NCBI RefSeq assembly: GCF_014384965.1
Contig: NZ_JACRSW010000032.1
Location: 124,001-188,000 of the forward strand
Length of the DNA: 64,000 nt
Origin: Jutongia hominis
GTDB lineage: Bacteria; Bacillota; Clostridia; Lachnospirales; Lachnospiraceae
Direction of reading: 5' to 3'
This document shows, one piece after another, positions 56,899 through 64,000 of this stretch. The notes under the pieces are model-generated. The model had not been told where the DNA came from and did no database searches. It saw nothing but the letters and a program-made list of their open reading frames with translations. Positions within the stretch are counted from its first letter, which is position 1, and the number at the start of each line of letters is the position of its first letter. A program made the position numbers and the translations under genes.

Positions 56899-58269
56899 TT
56901 ACTCCAGATTGGTCTCGACCGCTACTTTGATCCCGTCTTTTGCCAGTGTCCTAAAAAAGCACCGCTCAACCGACAGATCTTTTAATGCAGAGGTAAAAGT
57001 AAAGCTTAACACATCCTGATAACTGCATACAGCCCCTTTCATGATCTGACCGGCTGATCTTGAGATCATCGCCGTAAAATGTGCAATATATTTTTGATAT
57101 TTTTCATCAATTGCGATCTTTCCTAAATTTGTGATTGTTGATGTGCTTGCGCGGGCCGATGAGATATAAACTAATCGCATGGCGATCGCTTTGATAAAGA
57201 TTGGCACCGAACGAAGTAAGATATTTTTCTGGTTCGATACATTATAAGAAAAAATCTCTTCCAAATGCTCTTTGTTGATCTGGCTTCGCAGGCTTTCTTT
57301 TACAATTCTGACCACTTCATCTAACGTCATATTTTCCTGTTCCGGCAAAAAGGACGCACTGACCATTGCAAAAAAATTTCTTGTCGTCATCGAATCAAAA
57401 TAAGGACGCAGATTGACAGGAATGCATATCACGATCGGTCTTTTTGCCGGCTGTCCATGCAGATACTCCATATAAATACTATAAGTAAAAACGGCTGTCA
57501 GATATTCATTCACGCTTGCATCATACTTTTTGCAAACCTCTTTGATCTGATTGCGATCCATAAACCCATGGATCACAGAAAGCTCACCTCCGCTGGTCTT
57601 TTCCCCTTTCAGATGAATTGCCTTCTGCGTCCGGTAGCTTTTCTTATGGCTTTTTCTAAAGTTTTTCAAATAACTGTCTTCTGTGTTCAACGAAGTATCA
57701 TCCGAGAAATATTCTTCCCGGTCATTGGAAATCTCTTTGTGGATCAAACGCAGATATTGGTATGTGATCTCTCTTAAAAAGTTCATGCCACCCATTCCAT
57801 CTGCCAGCACATGAAAAACTTCCAGATTGATCCGCTTCTTATAATATGTCACGCGAAACAGATAGTTGTTGTTCTCATATGGCTCTATATAACGGCATGG
57901 ATAATCATTTTCCCGGTATACCGTTGGTGCAGGCTTTGTATTTGTTTCAAAATAATACCAAAAGATACCTTTTCGCATCCGAACACGAAATGTATCAAAA
58001 CGTTCTAATACTTTATCTAATGCAAGTTGCAAAACCGCCCCCTGTATTTCTTCTTTTAAAGTAACGGAAATACGATATACATTTGTCATATTCTGCGTTG
58101 CGATCGCCGGGAAAAGATTTGCTGTATTATCCAGTTTTTCCCATTCTATTGTATGATTTCTTCTTTTTTTGGATGTTTTCTTTTCTGTTTCAATCTCTTT
58201 CTTTTTCTTCTCTTTTTTCAAAATGTTATGTTCCTCGCTTTCAACTAAAATGAAAACAGTTTTAGTCAT
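56899..58269 (-). CDS. HxxxDG-type acyltransferase (alcohol acetyltransferase/condensation-like)
   Basis: About 456 residues. A Lys/Glu-rich N-terminal segment (about 15-45) precedes a BAHD/condensation-type fold whose catalytic motif HVLADGMGGMNFLREIT (HxxxDG) lies near residue 150. Later motifs include IPVNLRPYFDSMTTRNFFAM, the structural region corresponding to the second half of this fold. The family transfers acetyl or other acyl groups to alcohols. Start is uncertain: ATG 58269 has AGGAAAGCAG upstream, but the frame opens at 58326. First gene of the cargo operon; the ~270 bases before it, up to attR, hold only AT-rich sequence and its presumed promoter. Confidence 0.8.
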   Translation of the reverse strand: MTKTVFILVESEEHNILKKEKKKKEIETEKKTSKKRRNHTIEWEKLDNTANLFPAIATQNMTNVYRISVTLKEEIQGAVLQLALDKVLERFDTFRVRMRKGIFWYYFETNTKPAPTVYRENDYPCRYIEPYENNNYLFRVTYYKKRINLEVFHVLADGMGGMNFLREITYQYLRLIHKEISNDREEYFSDDTSLNTEDSYLKNFRKSHKKSYRTQKAIHLKGEKTSGGELSVIHGFMDRNQIKEVCKKYDASVNEYLTAVFTYSIYMEYLHGQPAKRPIVICIPVNLRPYFDSMTTRNFFAMVSASFLPEQENMTLDEVVRIVKESLRSQINKEHLEEIFSYNVSNQKNILLRSVPIFIKAIAMRLVYISSARASTSTITNLGKIAIDEKYQKYIAHFTAMISRSAGQIMKGAVCSYQDVLSFTFTSALKDLSVERCFFRTLAKDGIKVAVETNLE

Positions 58270-58525
58270 CTGCTTTCCTATACAGAATTTATAAATGATA
58301 AAATCTTTAAGCTCCATTTTTGCCAAATGAGCAATATCCGGATTTCAAAGTCATTTTTATATTTTATTGTAACAGAAGCATTCTTTAAAATCTACTCCTG
58401 TTCTTTTTGATACAAAATAGCATCTATTCTTCCCGGAAACATTGTATATATTTTTTCAAAAATCAGAATCATTCTCTTTCTTGTCCTATATCTTCCTTAT
58501 CCTATAAAAAAGATTCTTATATATC

Positions 58526-58550
58526 TTTCATACAGCATCCCCCGAATATG
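58526..58550. other. attR: right junction of the intervening element
   Basis: TTTCATACAGCA (58526-58537) is the exact reverse complement of the arm at attL, followed by T, five C and the gene sequence GAA TAT GTA. With one C belonging to the element arm and four to the gene, excision restores ATC CCC GAA without a frameshift. In the present arrangement the 3' gene half has no start codon here; the frame has a stop at 58505-58507 and no ATG before it re-enters the gene. Confidence 0.8.
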
Positions 58551-59314
58551 TAATTGTACATGACGGACCGCCTTCCGATAACAGAGCACAGAATTATTAT
58601 GTAAAATACAAAGATTATATTAAAAATGTAGCATCAAGCGAGATCTACGCAACATGGCCGCAGGAAACGTTGTATGCCAATATCCTTGCTATTCAGTCTA
58701 TCACATTAAACCGTGTTTATACCGAATGGTATCGCAATAAAGGAAAAGATTTCACGATCACGTCTTCTACAGCATATGACCAGAAATGGATGGCAGGGCG
58801 TAACATTTTTGATAATATTTCGGCTGCTGTGGATACGATCTTTGCCAATTACATTGCCCGTCCAAATGTCACGCAGCCGCTTTTTACGCAATATTGTGAT
58901 GGCAAACGTGTTTCCTGCCCAAAATGGATGCGGCAATGGGAATCAAAAACATTAGGGGACAATGGATATAATGCTTTAGAAATCTTGCAAAGCTTCTATG
59001 GTGACAATATTTATATTGATTCTTCCGAAGAAATATCCGGTGTTCCGGCATCCTGGCCCGGCGCTGACCTGACAATCGGAAGTACCGGAAGCAAGGTGCG
59101 CCAGATGCAGGAACAGCTTAACACAATCTCCAATGCTTACCCGCTGATTCCAAAGATCAATGCAGACGGTATCTATGGTGAACAAACTGCCGATGCGGTC
59201 AAAGTCTTCCAAAAAGTGTTTAAACTGCCACAGACAGGTGTCGTAGATTATCCAACATGGTATAAGATTTCTGAAATCTTCGTTGGTGTCAGTCGCATCG
59301 CAGAACTTGCCTGA
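58544..59314 (+). pseudogene. 3' part of the split spore-type peptidoglycan-binding protein gene
   Basis: This headless half encodes 256 residues. It begins EYVIVHDGPPSDNRAQNYYV and continues KYKDYIKNVASSEIYATWPQ, RVYTEWYRNKGKDFTITSSTA, and TQYCDGKRVSCPKWMRQWESK. These belong to a domain related to the SpoIID/peptidoglycan-processing type in Clostridia. The C-terminal part (about 175-245; ADLTIGSTGSKVRQMQEQLN, DGIYGEQTADAVKVFQKVFK) is a typical peptidoglycan-binding type 1 domain. Joined to the 5' half it gives 420 residues. The first possible initiator, TTG at 58670, lacks a good ribosome site, so this half is probably silent unless the element is excised. A strong terminator follows at 59461. 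Confidence 0.85.
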
Positions 59315-59410
59315 TGATATCATAATTGCTATCTTTTTCTCTAGACCATTTTAATAAATCTTACCATCTATATTGACATTTTCTGTATGTTCAACTATTC
59401 TGAAAACAAT

Positions 59411-59452
59411 CGGAAAATCCATGTACTCCACAGGGGGTAGGTGCATTTTCCG
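59411..59452. repeat. Short inverted repeat between split gene and Ltp gene
   Basis: Perfect 8-bp arms CGGAAAAT / ATTTTCCG separated by 26 bases that include CAGGGGGTAGG. It lies before the terminator and matches no RNA motif I recognise. Confidence 0.4.
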
Positions 59453-59460
59453 ACACACCA

Positions 59461-59513
59461 AAGGAAGCGATACCCTGCCCCCATTCCGGGCGGGGTCATC
59501 GCTTCCTTTATTT
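59461..59513 (+). terminator. Terminator of the split gene
   Basis: A long stem, AAGGAAGCGAT pairing with ATCGCTTCCTT plus an inner GC-rich part (ACCC-TGCCC with GGGC-GGGGT), is followed by TTATTTTTTTATA on the plus strand. It closes the plus-strand peptidoglycan-binding gene and may also act on the convergent Ltp gene. Confidence 0.88.
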
Positions 59514-59524
59514 TTTTATACAAT

Positions 59525-60040
59525 TTACTTATATGCTTTATTTACTCCATATTGTGCCTGGCTTCGCGTATATCCTTCATAGATCAATTGATTCAGCAAT
59601 CCACTTCTTGAAAATGAACTGCTTCTTAAATATGCCTTTGCACTCTTAACTGCCTGCTTTTTCCAGTTTGCTCCACACTTTTTTACTCCATATGCTGCTT
59701 CTTTGCTTGTATAACCTTCATACTTAAGCTGTTTGATCAGTCCTTTTTTTGAAAAAGAACCGGAACGCAGATATGCTTTTGCACCTTTGACTGCCTGCTT
59801 TTTCCATGACGCTCCACAATGATTCACAGCATATTTGGCTTCTTTGCCCGTATAGCCTTCAAACTTTAACTGCTTGATGAGTCCTTTTTTAGAAAATGCA
59901 CCAGAAAGCAGATAAAGCTTTGCTGTCCTTGCTGCATTCTGTTCACCATAACTTGCTGCACTTGCACTGATTGGTTCCATCAATAATAAAGAGCATAATA
60001 ACATAACAATCGCTACAGAAAAAAATCTTCTCGTTTTCAT
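59525..60040 (-). CDS. Secreted protein with three Ltp (superinfection-exclusion type) repeats
   Basis: A 171-residue exported protein. A signal peptide (about 8-28, cleavage near SASAAS) is followed by three ~47-residue helical repeats of the Ltp type (PF07553): AARTAKLYLLSGAFSKKGLI, AVKGAKAYLRSGSFSKKGLI, AVKSAKAYLRSSSFSRSGLL, each followed by QL(K/I)(F/Y)EGYT. In Streptococcus thermophilus phage TP-J34 an Ltp lipoprotein blocks phage DNA entry. The protein here has no clear lipobox cysteine and is not in a prophage, so a phage-exclusion role is only possible. AGGAGG supports the ATG. Confidence 0.85.
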   Translation of the reverse strand: MKTRRFFSVAIVMLLCSLLLMEPISASAASYGEQNAARTAKLYLLSGAFSKKGLIKQLKFEGYTGKEAKYAVNHCGASWKKQAVKGAKAYLRSGSFSKKGLIKQLKYEGYTSKEAAYGVKKCGANWKKQAVKSAKAYLRSSSFSRSGLLNQLIYEGYTRSQAQYGVNKAYK

Positions 60041-60127
60041 AATAAAAATCCTCCTACACTTTTCTTCGTATCTTTCCGTTTGCCAATAACATTTTTTACA
60101 AAATTAATATCTTCCCCCTTTTTTATA

Positions 60128-60187
60128 GTGTATGTACTCTCGGTATCTTCTCAAAACGAATTCTTTGGGTCGGATTTCCGATACACT
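60128..60187. repeat. Single copy of the repeat found inside the element
   Basis: ATGTACTCTCGGTATCTTCT and following bases are similar to the left part of 56044-56102, differing in about nine of fifty positions, and end with the same GGATTTCCG. It is flanked by GTGTATG and CGATACAC. It lies in the 357-base gap between the Ltp gene and apeB, which otherwise holds only the apeB terminator. Confidence 0.6.
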
Positions 60188-60252
60188 GCTTCCATTTCCT
60201 TAAAATACTTTTCATTCCCCCTTCGATTTCATCTAATCGTATTATAAAAAAA

Positions 60253-60275
60253 GAGGTGTCCAATAAAAACACCTC
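60253..60275 (-). terminator. Terminator of apeB
   Basis: GAGGTGT / ACACCTC stem with a 9-base loop followed by a run of seven T and TATAAT on the minus strand. It lies about 120 bases after the apeB stop. Confidence 0.75.
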
Positions 60276-60397
60276 GCAATTCGAATTTTTGTTCGTTTTT
60301 TTAATAATAAAAGATGGCACAAAAAATAAAAATACAGTACCCTCATACACCTGTATTTATTTTGATCAGATACATCAATGCGATCACACAGACCTCT

Positions 60398-61669
60398 TTA
60401 CATCTGAAAAAAACGCGTAAACAACTCAATTCCGCTATCTAAGTCCCATCTTCCTGCTGTCTCGACAGCCGAATGCATGGCAAGCTGTGCAAAACCGATA
60501 TCCACCGATGGAATGGATACATGTGCTGTTGAAATATTACCAAGCGTAGAGCCTCCTGCCAGATCGGAACGATTTAAGAATGTCTGGTAAGGAATGTTAT
60601 TATCTTTACAAAGTTTGATAAAGAAAGCACTCGAATAGCCATCTGTTGTATATTTCTGTGCACCATGATATTTTAAGACAATTCCCCGATTCATCTTAGG
60701 GCGGTTTGTCAGATCACATTTTTCCGGATGGTTTGGATGAAGTGCATGTGCATTATCTGCTGAGAGCAGCAGACTATTGCTATATATACAATATCGCTCC
60801 TGTGCATCCAGTCCAAGTGCCATACAAAGCCGTTCTAACGTAACTTCTAAAAAGTCAGAATCCGCTCCCTGCTTTGTACCGCTTCCGACTTCTTCATTAT
60901 CAAAAAATGCACAAAGCGCGATCTTATCCTGTGGCATGGCTCCTAAAATCCCCTGTAACGCTGCATAAGCACATTGCAAGTCGTCAAGACGAGGAGACAG
61001 GATCCATTCTTTGCCTGCTCCAAGAATCGTCCCACTCTGTCTGACATATAAGAAAAGCTCATCCGAAAGAATCTGCTCTTTTTGGATACCCAGCTCCTTT
61101 GCAATAAGATCATATAAAGTCATATCCTCTTCCTGTGTCAAAATCGGTAACAGATCCACCTGTGGATTGTAGTTATATCCCTGATTGATCTCGCGATTCA
61201 TATGGATTGCAAGGTTTGGAATGACTAAAAGATTCCTCTTTATATGCAACAATTCGGATACGATCTTTCCGTCTTCTTCGTAAAAGACACGCCCTGCGAT
61301 CGATAACGGACGGTCAAACCAGCTTGACATAATCATGCCGCCATACTTTTCTACATTTAATTTTACATATGCTTTTTCAACGGTAATTTCAGGATTTGCC
61401 TTGATCTTAAAAGAAGGGGAATCGGTATGGCTTGCGATCAGATGAAAGCCATCCGCCTTTTTATCCGGTATCCGAAAGCAGATCATAGAAGAATCATTTC
61501 TTGTCACAAAATAACTCTGCTTCTTCTTAATCTCCCATGTTTCTCCTTCTTTTAATTCTAAGAAACCATTTGCTAAAAGTGTTTTCTTCATATAGTCTAC
61601 TGTCTGAAAAGAAACAGGACTTTCCTCTATCATTCGAAAAAGACCATCGGTCCAATCTTTTTTCTCCAT
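60398..61669 (-). CDS. apeB: M18 family aminopeptidase
   Basis: Zinc aminopeptidase preferring acidic or bulky N-terminal residues, working in peptide turnover. The 423-residue protein has the M18 ligands: His in LIASHTDSPSFKIKANPE (about 79), Asp/Glu in CAFFDNEEVGSGTKQGADSD (about 255), and the terminal His in AMHSAVETAGRWDLD. The short N-terminal arm (residues 1-40) and dodecamer-type body are typical. No signal peptide, so it is cytoplasmic. GAGGAAAA precedes the ATG. The 114-bp tandem repeat lies directly upstream. Confidence 0.95.
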   Translation of the reverse strand: MEKKDWTDGLFRMIEESPVSFQTVDYMKKTLLANGFLELKEGETWEIKKKQSYFVTRNDSSMICFRIPDKKADGFHLIASHTDSPSFKIKANPEITVEKAYVKLNVEKYGGMIMSSWFDRPLSIAGRVFYEEDGKIVSELLHIKRNLLVIPNLAIHMNREINQGYNYNPQVDLLPILTQEEDMTLYDLIAKELGIQKEQILSDELFLYVRQSGTILGAGKEWILSPRLDDLQCAYAALQGILGAMPQDKIALCAFFDNEEVGSGTKQGADSDFLEVTLERLCMALGLDAQERYCIYSNSLLLSADNAHALHPNHPEKCDLTNRPKMNRGIVLKYHGAQKYTTDGYSSAFFIKLCKDNNIPYQTFLNRSDLAGGSTLGNISTAHVSIPSVDIGFAQLAMHSAVETAGRWDLDSGIELFTRFFQM

Positions 61670-61699
61670 ATTTTTCCTCTTTTCTTTGAAAACTTTTAC

Positions 61700-61945
61700 G
61701 AGTTATTACTTCATAAATTCGCAACACAGAAGAGCTTGCTTTTCTGTGCAGAATTTATGAACGACAAAATCATCAGGCACGAAGTGCGACAAGCATGCAA
61801 TGCTTGGATTTTGGAGTTATTACTTCATGAATTCGCAACACAGAAGAGCTTGCTTTTCTGTGCAGAATTTATGAACGACAAAATCATCAAGCACGAAGTG
61901 CGACAAGCATGCAATGCTTGGATTTTGGAGTTATTACTTCATGAA
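61700..61945. repeat. 114-bp tandem repeat upstream of apeB
   Basis: A unit of 114 bases starts at 61700, 61814 and 61928, the last copy cut after about 18 bases. The two full copies differ at very few positions. Each unit folds as three hairpins: a long one pairing CATAAATTC and ACACAGAA with TTCTGTG and GAATTTATG, GCACGAAGTGC, and AAGCATGCAATGCTT. The remaining ~330 bases to ppx show no gene, only AT-rich sequence and the ppx promoter region. It is not CRISPR, since the units have no spacers. One plus-strand frame is open through it (83 codons), but I do not call it a gene. Confidence 0.85.
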
Positions 61946-62275
61946 TTCTATTCAAATTTACAAATGAACTCTTACCACCATTTCTAACAATATATCGGTA
62001 TCTTGATCTATTCTCTTTTACGGAATAGACAATTGTTCATAAAGAAGTGTTTTATTTAGCAAAGTGCCAGCTTTGCACATATTTATTTTACACATAGAAA
62101 GAATTTTATACAATATCTATTTTATATAAAACCTTTTTTCAAACTATGTATAATAGAATCATATTTTATGTAAAATACAGGTAAATATCTATCTATTTGC
62201 ACAAATCGACTGGTTTTTTTATGCAAAATGACGTAAAATCATAAATATAAAAAAGTACAAGAAATGAGGAATACT

Positions 62276-63847
62276 ATGACATATACAACTTTTGCAGCGA
62301 TTGATATAGGATCACATGAGACAACACTCAAAATATATGAAATTTCCAAAAAGAATGGCATCCGTCTTTTAGATCATGTACATCATACTTCCAGACTCGG
62401 CTATGAAACATATTCGACACAGCATATCAGCTATCACTCGATTGAAAAATTATGTACGATTTTAAACGGCTTTTCAGAAAAAATGAAAGAATATGCGGTT
62501 GTAGATTATATGATCATTGCGACAAGTGCTTTAAGAGAAGCCGATAACAATCTGATCGTATTAGACCAGATCAAACAGCGTACCGGCTTTAAGATCAAGA
62601 TATTAAGCAATTCCGAGCAACGTTATCTTTGCTATAAAGCAATCGCCTTTAGTAAAAATACCTTCCACAAATTGATCCAGAAAGGAACGCTTCTTGTGGA
62701 TGTCGGTGGTGGAAGTATTCAGTTATCTCTTTTTGATCAAAATGCATTGATCTCCACGCAAAATATTCTGCTAGGATCCCTGCGTATCCATGAATATCTT
62801 GAAGATTTAAAGAATACAACCGACAACTACCGCAATCTGATCTATGAATATATCGCGCATGACCTTCATGCTTTTAACAAGATCTTCTTAAAGAATGTAA
62901 AAGTTAAAAATATCATTGCAGTAGGAAATCAGCTGGATTCTTTTATCAAATATTTAACGACACACAACTTTGGAAACACTTCTCCGTTTGATGCTAAAGG
63001 AAACAAAAACGATTCTGTCAATCGTGAAGAATACGAAACGTTTTATCAATCCATTTCTGCTAAATCACCCGAATCATTAAGCAAAGAGATTAATATCAGC
63101 TTAGAAAAAGCTTCTCTTTTGCTGCCAACGGCTATGATCTATCATAATATTTTTGAAGAGACAAACGCAGAACAGATGTGGCTTTCCAATATTACGATCT
63201 GTGACGGTATGGCTGCAGACTTTGCAGAACGCAAAACAAGGATTCTGCCGGCACATAGTTTTGCGGATGATATTTTATCCGCTTCCCGTAAGATTGCAGA
63301 ACGCTATGACTGTGCGACCAGACACACACGCTATATCGAAAATATTGCATTAAAAATCTTTGATGCAGTCAAAAAACAAAACAATCTTACCAAACAGGAC
63401 CGGCTGTTACTACAAATTGCATCAATCCTGCATACCTGTGGTGCTTTTATCAACCTGAATGACGTTGGTGAAAATTCCTACAAGATTGTTACTTCTACAG
63501 AGATCATCGGAATTTCACACAAACAGCGTATGATGGTTGCAAATATCATCCGGTATTATACCAGTCATGTACCACATTATGTCAATATGACCGATGCATT
63601 TGAAAAAGAAGAATATATTACCATGGTGAAACTAAATGCAATCCTGCGACTCGCAGATGCAATGGATAAAAGCCACCGACAGAAATTCAAAAAAATCACG
63701 GTATTACATCGTAATAACACGTTGTATGTCACAGGATATACCTTATATGATATTGCACTTGAACAGGGAACCTTTTGTGCCTGTGGTTCTTTCTTTGAAG
63801 AAGTCTTTGGTATCCATCCTATCTTGAAGCAAAAGAAAAAGTTTTAA
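62276..63847 (+). CDS. ppx: Exopolyphosphatase (Ppx/GppA family)
   Basis: Degrades polyphosphate, or the pppGpp 5'-phosphate in GppA. The 523 residues have the actin-like fold with AAIDIGSHETTLKIYEI near residue 8, ATSALREADN, GGGSIQLSLFDQNALI-type phosphate loop (LLVDVGGGSIQLSLF), and a C-terminal HD-like helical domain (about 340-480; LLLQIASILHTCGAFINLND, CHDA-like histidines). The ATG at 62276 has GAGGAAT upstream; the frame opens earlier at 62264. It is directly followed by ppk, giving a polyphosphate make/break pair. Confidence 0.9.
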   Translation: MTYTTFAAIDIGSHETTLKIYEISKKNGIRLLDHVHHTSRLGYETYSTQHISYHSIEKLCTILNGFSEKMKEYAVVDYMIIATSALREADNNLIVLDQIKQRTGFKIKILSNSEQRYLCYKAIAFSKNTFHKLIQKGTLLVDVGGGSIQLSLFDQNALISTQNILLGSLRIHEYLEDLKNTTDNYRNLIYEYIAHDLHAFNKIFLKNVKVKNIIAVGNQLDSFIKYLTTHNFGNTSPFDAKGNKNDSVNREEYETFYQSISAKSPESLSKEINISLEKASLLLPTAMIYHNIFEETNAEQMWLSNITICDGMAADFAERKTRILPAHSFADDILSASRKIAERYDCATRHTRYIENIALKIFDAVKKQNNLTKQDRLLLQIASILHTCGAFINLNDVGENSYKIVTSTEIIGISHKQRMMVANIIRYYTSHVPHYVNMTDAFEKEEYITMVKLNAILRLADAMDKSHRQKFKKITVLHRNNTLYVTGYTLYDIALEQGTFCACGSFFEEVFGIHPILKQKKKF

Positions 63848-63929
63848 TCTTCTTAACCGGCAACCATAACATACTTTGCAAATCTGTGCGTGCCAGTATC
63901 AGGATCTGTACGCAGAAATGAGGACGATT

Positions 63930-64000
63930 ATGAGTGAAAAATCAAAATATAATAAACCACAATATTTTTACAACCGCGAACTAAGCTGGATTCTTTTTAA
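63930..64000 (+). CDS. ppk: Polyphosphate kinase 1, N-terminal fragment cut by window edge
   Basis: Only the first 23 codons are visible, beginning MSEKSKYNKPQYFYNRELSW. The motif YFYNRELSWILF matches the conserved start of Ppk1 (INRELSWLxFN). GAGGACG lies before the ATG. Position 82 bases after ppx supports a ppx-ppk operon. The frame is open to the window end. Confidence 0.85.
   Translation, partial: MSEKSKYNKPQYFYNRELSWILF

Larger units (their letters stand above)
53324..58543. mobile_element. ~5.2-kb serine-recombinase element splitting a spore-type gene
   Basis: Boundaries are set by the two halves of the interrupted gene and the C-run cores. Contents, all on the minus strand: acyltransferase, DUF6320 membrane protein, esterase, then two overlapping serine recombinase genes placed against the left end. 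Removing these 5220 bases rejoins Val-Ile-Pro to Glu-Tyr-Val in frame. The circle junction would carry TTTCATACAGCA and TGCTGTATGAAA around a short C-rich core. No transposase, integrase of the tyrosine type, replication or phage structural gene is present. Known elements of this style (skin in sigK, SP-beta in spsM) are removed in the sporulating mother cell; whether this one is excised at all is not shown by sequence. Confidence 0.8.

Noticed and set aside
58670..59314. Independent gene starting at TTG 58670
   Set aside because: The reading frame continues upstream to 58544 with clear family sequence, so the TTG is an internal codon of the split gene.
61700..61945. Possible CRISPR array
   Set aside because: The units are contiguous and 114 bases long, with no unique spacers and no cas genes.
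61736..61987. Plus-strand frame of 83 codons over the tandem repeat
   Set aside because: Its peptide is only the translated 114-bp repeat, which stays open because 114 is a multiple of three. No good ribosome site; could still be a small repetitive peptide, noted under findings.

Overview
The window reads as a chromosomal segment of a motile, spore-forming, low-GC Clostridia member, most likely Lachnospiraceae (Roseburia/Agathobacter/Lachnospira-like). The evidence is a Bacillus/Clostridium-type fla operon behind codY, a spoIIGA-sigE-sigG cluster, a T-box before proS, a CIRCE element, DapL instead of the succinylase lysine route, and GatCAB. I cannot fix the genus from sequence alone. No rRNA, tRNA or CRISPR array was seen. 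Most genes are on the minus strand.

Layout. 1-9.4 kb: flagellar operon read right to left, flgB-flgC-fliE-fliF-fliG-fliH-fliI-fliJ-ylxF-fliK-flgD (flgD is cut by the window edge). 9.6-15.3 kb: codY, topA, dprA and comM, the order found near fla genes in Bacillus. 15.5-18.9 kb: nrdR, a YlmC/YmxH protein, sigG, sigE and spoIIGA, with a candidate Spo0A-type promoter. 18.9-24.5 kb: cell-envelope block with an LTA-synthase-like sulfatase, a YkuD transpeptidase and a TagGH-type polymer exporter. 24.7-30.3 kb: an orphan gene, then hrcA-grpE-dnaK-dnaJ under CIRCE. 30.6-33.3 kb: a second FliK-domain protein and a PilZ protein. 33.3-37.8 kb: gatCAB and a DUF1002 protein. 37.9-51 kb: amino-acid, translation and folate genes (dapL, T-box proS, folP, folC, serA, serC, ilvB, ilvD, leuB), the last three behind a candidate CodY box. 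51.1-52.5 kb: a membrane-anchored surface protein and dut. 59.5-64 kb: an Ltp-repeat secreted protein, the M18 peptidase apeB, a 114-bp tandem repeat, and ppx-ppk (ppk is cut by the right edge).

The most interesting part is 52.8-59.3 kb. A gene for a spore-type peptidoglycan-binding protein is split in two. Its 5' part (52832-53323) and 3' part (58544-59314) are separated by about 5.2 kb carrying two small, overlapping serine-recombinase genes and a three-gene cargo operon (acyltransferase, DUF6320 zinc-ribbon membrane protein, esterase). Both junctions carry a C-run core, and the inner flanks are a perfect 12-bp inverted repeat, as expected for a serine-recombinase attachment site cut in two. 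Precise excision (53324-58543) would rejoin the halves in frame into a 420-residue protein. This is the arrangement of developmentally excised elements such as skin in sigK. That excision is tied to sporulation here is an inference.
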